Positions 4,905 to 6,317 of a stretch of 6,317 nucleotides of DNA are shown one piece after another. A model generated the notes under the pieces. It did no database searches. It saw only the letters and a program-made list of their open reading frames with translations, and was not told the DNA's origin. The first letter of the stretch is position 1. Each line of letters begins with the position of its first letter. This stretch comes from Acidobacteriota bacterium (GTDB taxonomy: Bacteria > Acidobacteriota > Vicinamibacteria > Vicinamibacterales > 2-12-FULL-66-21). The position numbers and the translations under genes were made by a program. Location: positions 1 to 6,317 of the forward strand of contig JAIVJE010000346.1 of NCBI GenBank assembly GCA_020200195.1. Reading direction: 5' to 3'.

Positions 4905-5793
4905 CCTTCTCCCGCCCTTTGTCTTTGTCCTTGTCGGAGGCGTCCTTGTCCGCCCCCTTGGGCTGAGTCTGTGACCAGTCCGCTTCGAACACGGCCTGCA
5001 TTGTCTTGGCGACGACCGGGTTGGTGATGATGACGCCGACTTCCCGGCGGCCGTCGAGCTCGACCTTACGCAGGCTCTGACTGCCCACGAACGCAGACGA
5101 CCCGTCCCGGATCATCGCCCGCACGTGCAGACGCAGATCCGGCATCTTCCGCGCGTCGACGCCGGGAATGTCCTTGGTGAGCTTGCCGAACATCCGGATC
5201 TCCACACCCGCCTTGGCGCGGGCCTGCAGCAGCCGCAGCATCAGCCGATCGCTGACCTTCGCGTCGTAAATCAGCAACTGCTTCTTCGCTCGCTTGATGA
5301 ACATCGACAGCAGCTCCCGCGAGCTCTCCGGGCTGATGACCAGGTTGTCGTTGCTCGGCGTGTACGACTGCCGCGTGCTGTCCGCCTCGAACAGCGACGC
5401 CGCTTCTTTCACAAGGCGCGGCTCGCGTGTGACGATGCCGAAGCTGCGGCTATCAAGGTCGAGCTGTGTGTAATTGAACCCGAGCACGTAGAGCGCGCCG
5501 TCGACCATCATCATCTTGCCGTGGTACCGAGGTAGATCGTCGGCCGTCCGCGCGACCGTGACCCCCGCATTGAGGAGCTTCAACTCCAGCTTGCGGAGGC
5601 TCTTCTCCCCGCCCCGGTTCGTGTGGGCAATCAGCGCGCGCACGGACACACCGCGCGCGACCGCAGCCTCGAGCGCTTTCTCGAGCTCCGACCGGTCGAA
5701 CCGGAAAATCACAATGTCGATCGATTTTTTGGCGCGTCGGACGGCTTGTACCAGTGGCTTGATGCCGTCCTCGGGTTGGATGATGAGCTTCAC
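4882..5793 (-). CDS. Phospholipase D-fold (HKD) protein with Lys/Asp-rich tail
   Basis: 303 aa from GTG 5793. Two PLD half-domains are visible. The first has a full HKD motif, YHGKMMMVDG (His91, Lys93, Asp98). The second, LHVRAMIRDG (His223, Arg225, Asp230), has Arg in the Lys position, followed by FVGSQSL (235-241) and RREVGVI (249-255), which are typical of the fold. The PLD superfamily includes phospholipases, cardiolipin synthases and nucleases; nothing here decides between them. There is no signal peptide or membrane segment, so it is likely cytoplasmic. A Lys/Asp tail (279-296, KGADKDASDKDKDKGREK) comes from a degenerate hexamer repeat in the DNA. The GTG start overlaps by one base the TAG of the upstream MgtC-like gene, implying coupled translation. 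The stop lies inside the convergent phosphatase gene. Fold confident; activity unknown. Confidence 0.88.
   Translation of the reverse strand: MKLIIQPEDGIKPLVQAVRRAKKSIDIVIFRFDRSELEKALEAAVARGVSVRALIAHTNRGGEKSLRKLELKLLNAGVTVARTADDLPRYHGKMMMVDGALYVLGFNYTQLDLDSRSFGIVTREPRLVKEAASLFEADSTRQSYTPSNDNLVISPESSRELLSMFIKRAKKQLLIYDAKVSDRLMLRLLQARAKAGVEIRMFGKLTKDIPGVDARKMPDLRLHVRAMIRDGSSAFVGSQSLRKVELDGRREVGVIITNPVVAKTMQAVFEADWSQTQPKGADKDASDKDKDKGREKAMAAGGG
4918..4953 (-). repeat. Degenerate hexamer repeat encoding the Lys-Asp tail
   Basis: On the coding (minus) strand GACAAG/GACAAA units recur, interrupted by GCCTCC, encoding ADKDASDKDKDK at residues 281-292 of the PLD protein. The pattern suggests local expansion by slippage; the length could vary between strains. 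Confidence 0.5.
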
Positions 5794-6317
5794 TACACCT
5801 TCGGTTTCTTTTTTTCAGACCAGTCGACCGACGCATGGCCCTCTGGATCCAGCTTCAGGATGGCGTTCGACACCCGATCGGTCTGGATTTCGAGCGGCAC
5901 CTGTACATCGTAGCAGACCTCTTCGTCCGACGAGATGCGCAGCTCGAACTCCAGGTTGAATTTTCGGAGGATGGCTTCGATCTTCGGCCGCAGCCCATCG
6001 GTATCTTCGCCCGCTTTGACTTTCAGATCGAACCGCTTCAGGAGCTTCGGTTCGAACGATTCGATCACCCACAGCGCCGCCGTCAGGAACACCGTCGAGA
6101 ACCCCGCCAGCGCGTAGAGGCCGACGCCCGACGCCAGGCCGACCGCCAGCGCGGCCAGCATGACGACGGCATCCTTGGGATCCTCAATCTTCGATCGGTA
6201 CCGGATCAGGCTGGCGACGCCGACGATGCCGAACGCGCGCGCCAGGCTGGCGCCGACGACGAGCATGATGATCGCGCCGACGACGGCCAGGATAATTTGC
6301 GTTTGGACCACCGGGGC
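5793..6317 (-). CDS. MgtC/SapB- or DUF4956-like membrane protein, 5' end beyond window
   Basis: The frame is open to base 6317; at least 174 codons before the TAG are visible. A GTG at 6311 could start it, but the reading continues upstream without a stop and this type of protein usually has more sequence before the first hydrophobic segment, so I treat it as 5'-partial. Counting from that GTG, residues 6-24 form a hydrophobic segment, followed by ARAFGIVGVASLIRYRSKIEDPKDA (25-49), a motif shared by MgtC/SapB and DUF4956 proteins, and then a long hydrophobic region (49-83). The soluble C-terminal part (about 90-172) starts FDLKVKAGE and ends in a Lys-rich tail (EKKKPKV); it may be an ACT-like regulatory domain facing the cytoplasm. 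The role is unknown; MgtC is a virulence and Mg2+-stress factor, but that function should not be assumed. It is translationally coupled to the PLD gene. Confidence 0.75.
   Translation of the reverse strand, partial: APVVQTQIILAVVGAIIMLVVGASLARAFGIVGVASLIRYRSKIEDPKDAVVMLAALAVGLASGVGLYALAGFSTVFLTAALWVIESFEPKLLKRFDLKVKAGEDTDGLRPKIEAILRKFNLEFELRISSDEEVCYDVQVPLEIQTDRVSNAILKLDPEGHASVDWSEKKKPKV

Overview
The window is GC-rich (roughly 60-65% by eye), densely coding, and reads as ordinary bacterial chromosome: no mobile element, CRISPR array, tRNA or rRNA is visible. Tat and lipoprotein export signals, a DUF4097 protein and several protein families I associate with soil Acidobacteriota (Vicinamibacteria-like) suggest that phylum. 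This is inference from remembered family resemblance, not a search.

Layout. (1) Positions 1-597, minus strand: a Tat-exported MepK/YcbK-type (DUF882, peptidase M15 fold) murein endopeptidase, cut by the left edge just before its stop. (2) 598-814: a divergent control region with an AT-rich -10-like box, a perfect 9-bp inverted repeat, and a good candidate for an ECF-sigma promoter firing toward the next gene. (3) 815-1618, plus: an exported DUF4097 beta-repeat protein with eight V/L-N-G turns. (4) 1619-1756: a non-coding gap ending in a perfect extended -10 element that lies directly against the next gene. (5) 1757-4904, plus: four tightly spaced genes (gaps of 12, 13 and 21 bp), probably one operon: a radical SAM enzyme with extra C-terminal cysteines, a YajQ-family protein, an uncharacterised lipoprotein, and a secreted, probably lipid-anchored, purple-acid-phosphatase-like metallophosphoesterase. 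(6) 4882-6317, minus: an MgtC/DUF4956-like membrane protein (5' end off the right edge) and a cytoplasmic phospholipase-D-fold protein that overlap by one base. The phosphatase and PLD genes converge and overlap by 23 bp at their 3' ends.

How they might work together. The left divergent pair is an envelope module: a wall hydrolase and an exported beta-repeat protein, possibly stress controlled. The central operon mixes a cytoplasmic radical SAM enzyme and a nucleotide/c-di-GMP-binding-type protein with two exported lipoproteins. No precursor peptide is visible, so its substrate is unknown. The right pair couples a membrane protein with a PLD-fold protein whose second catalytic motif has Arg in place of Lys. 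I see no obvious defence system or biosynthetic cluster. The most interesting signals are the promoter architecture at 733-793, the apparently leaderless TTG start at 1757, and the unexplained four-gene operon.
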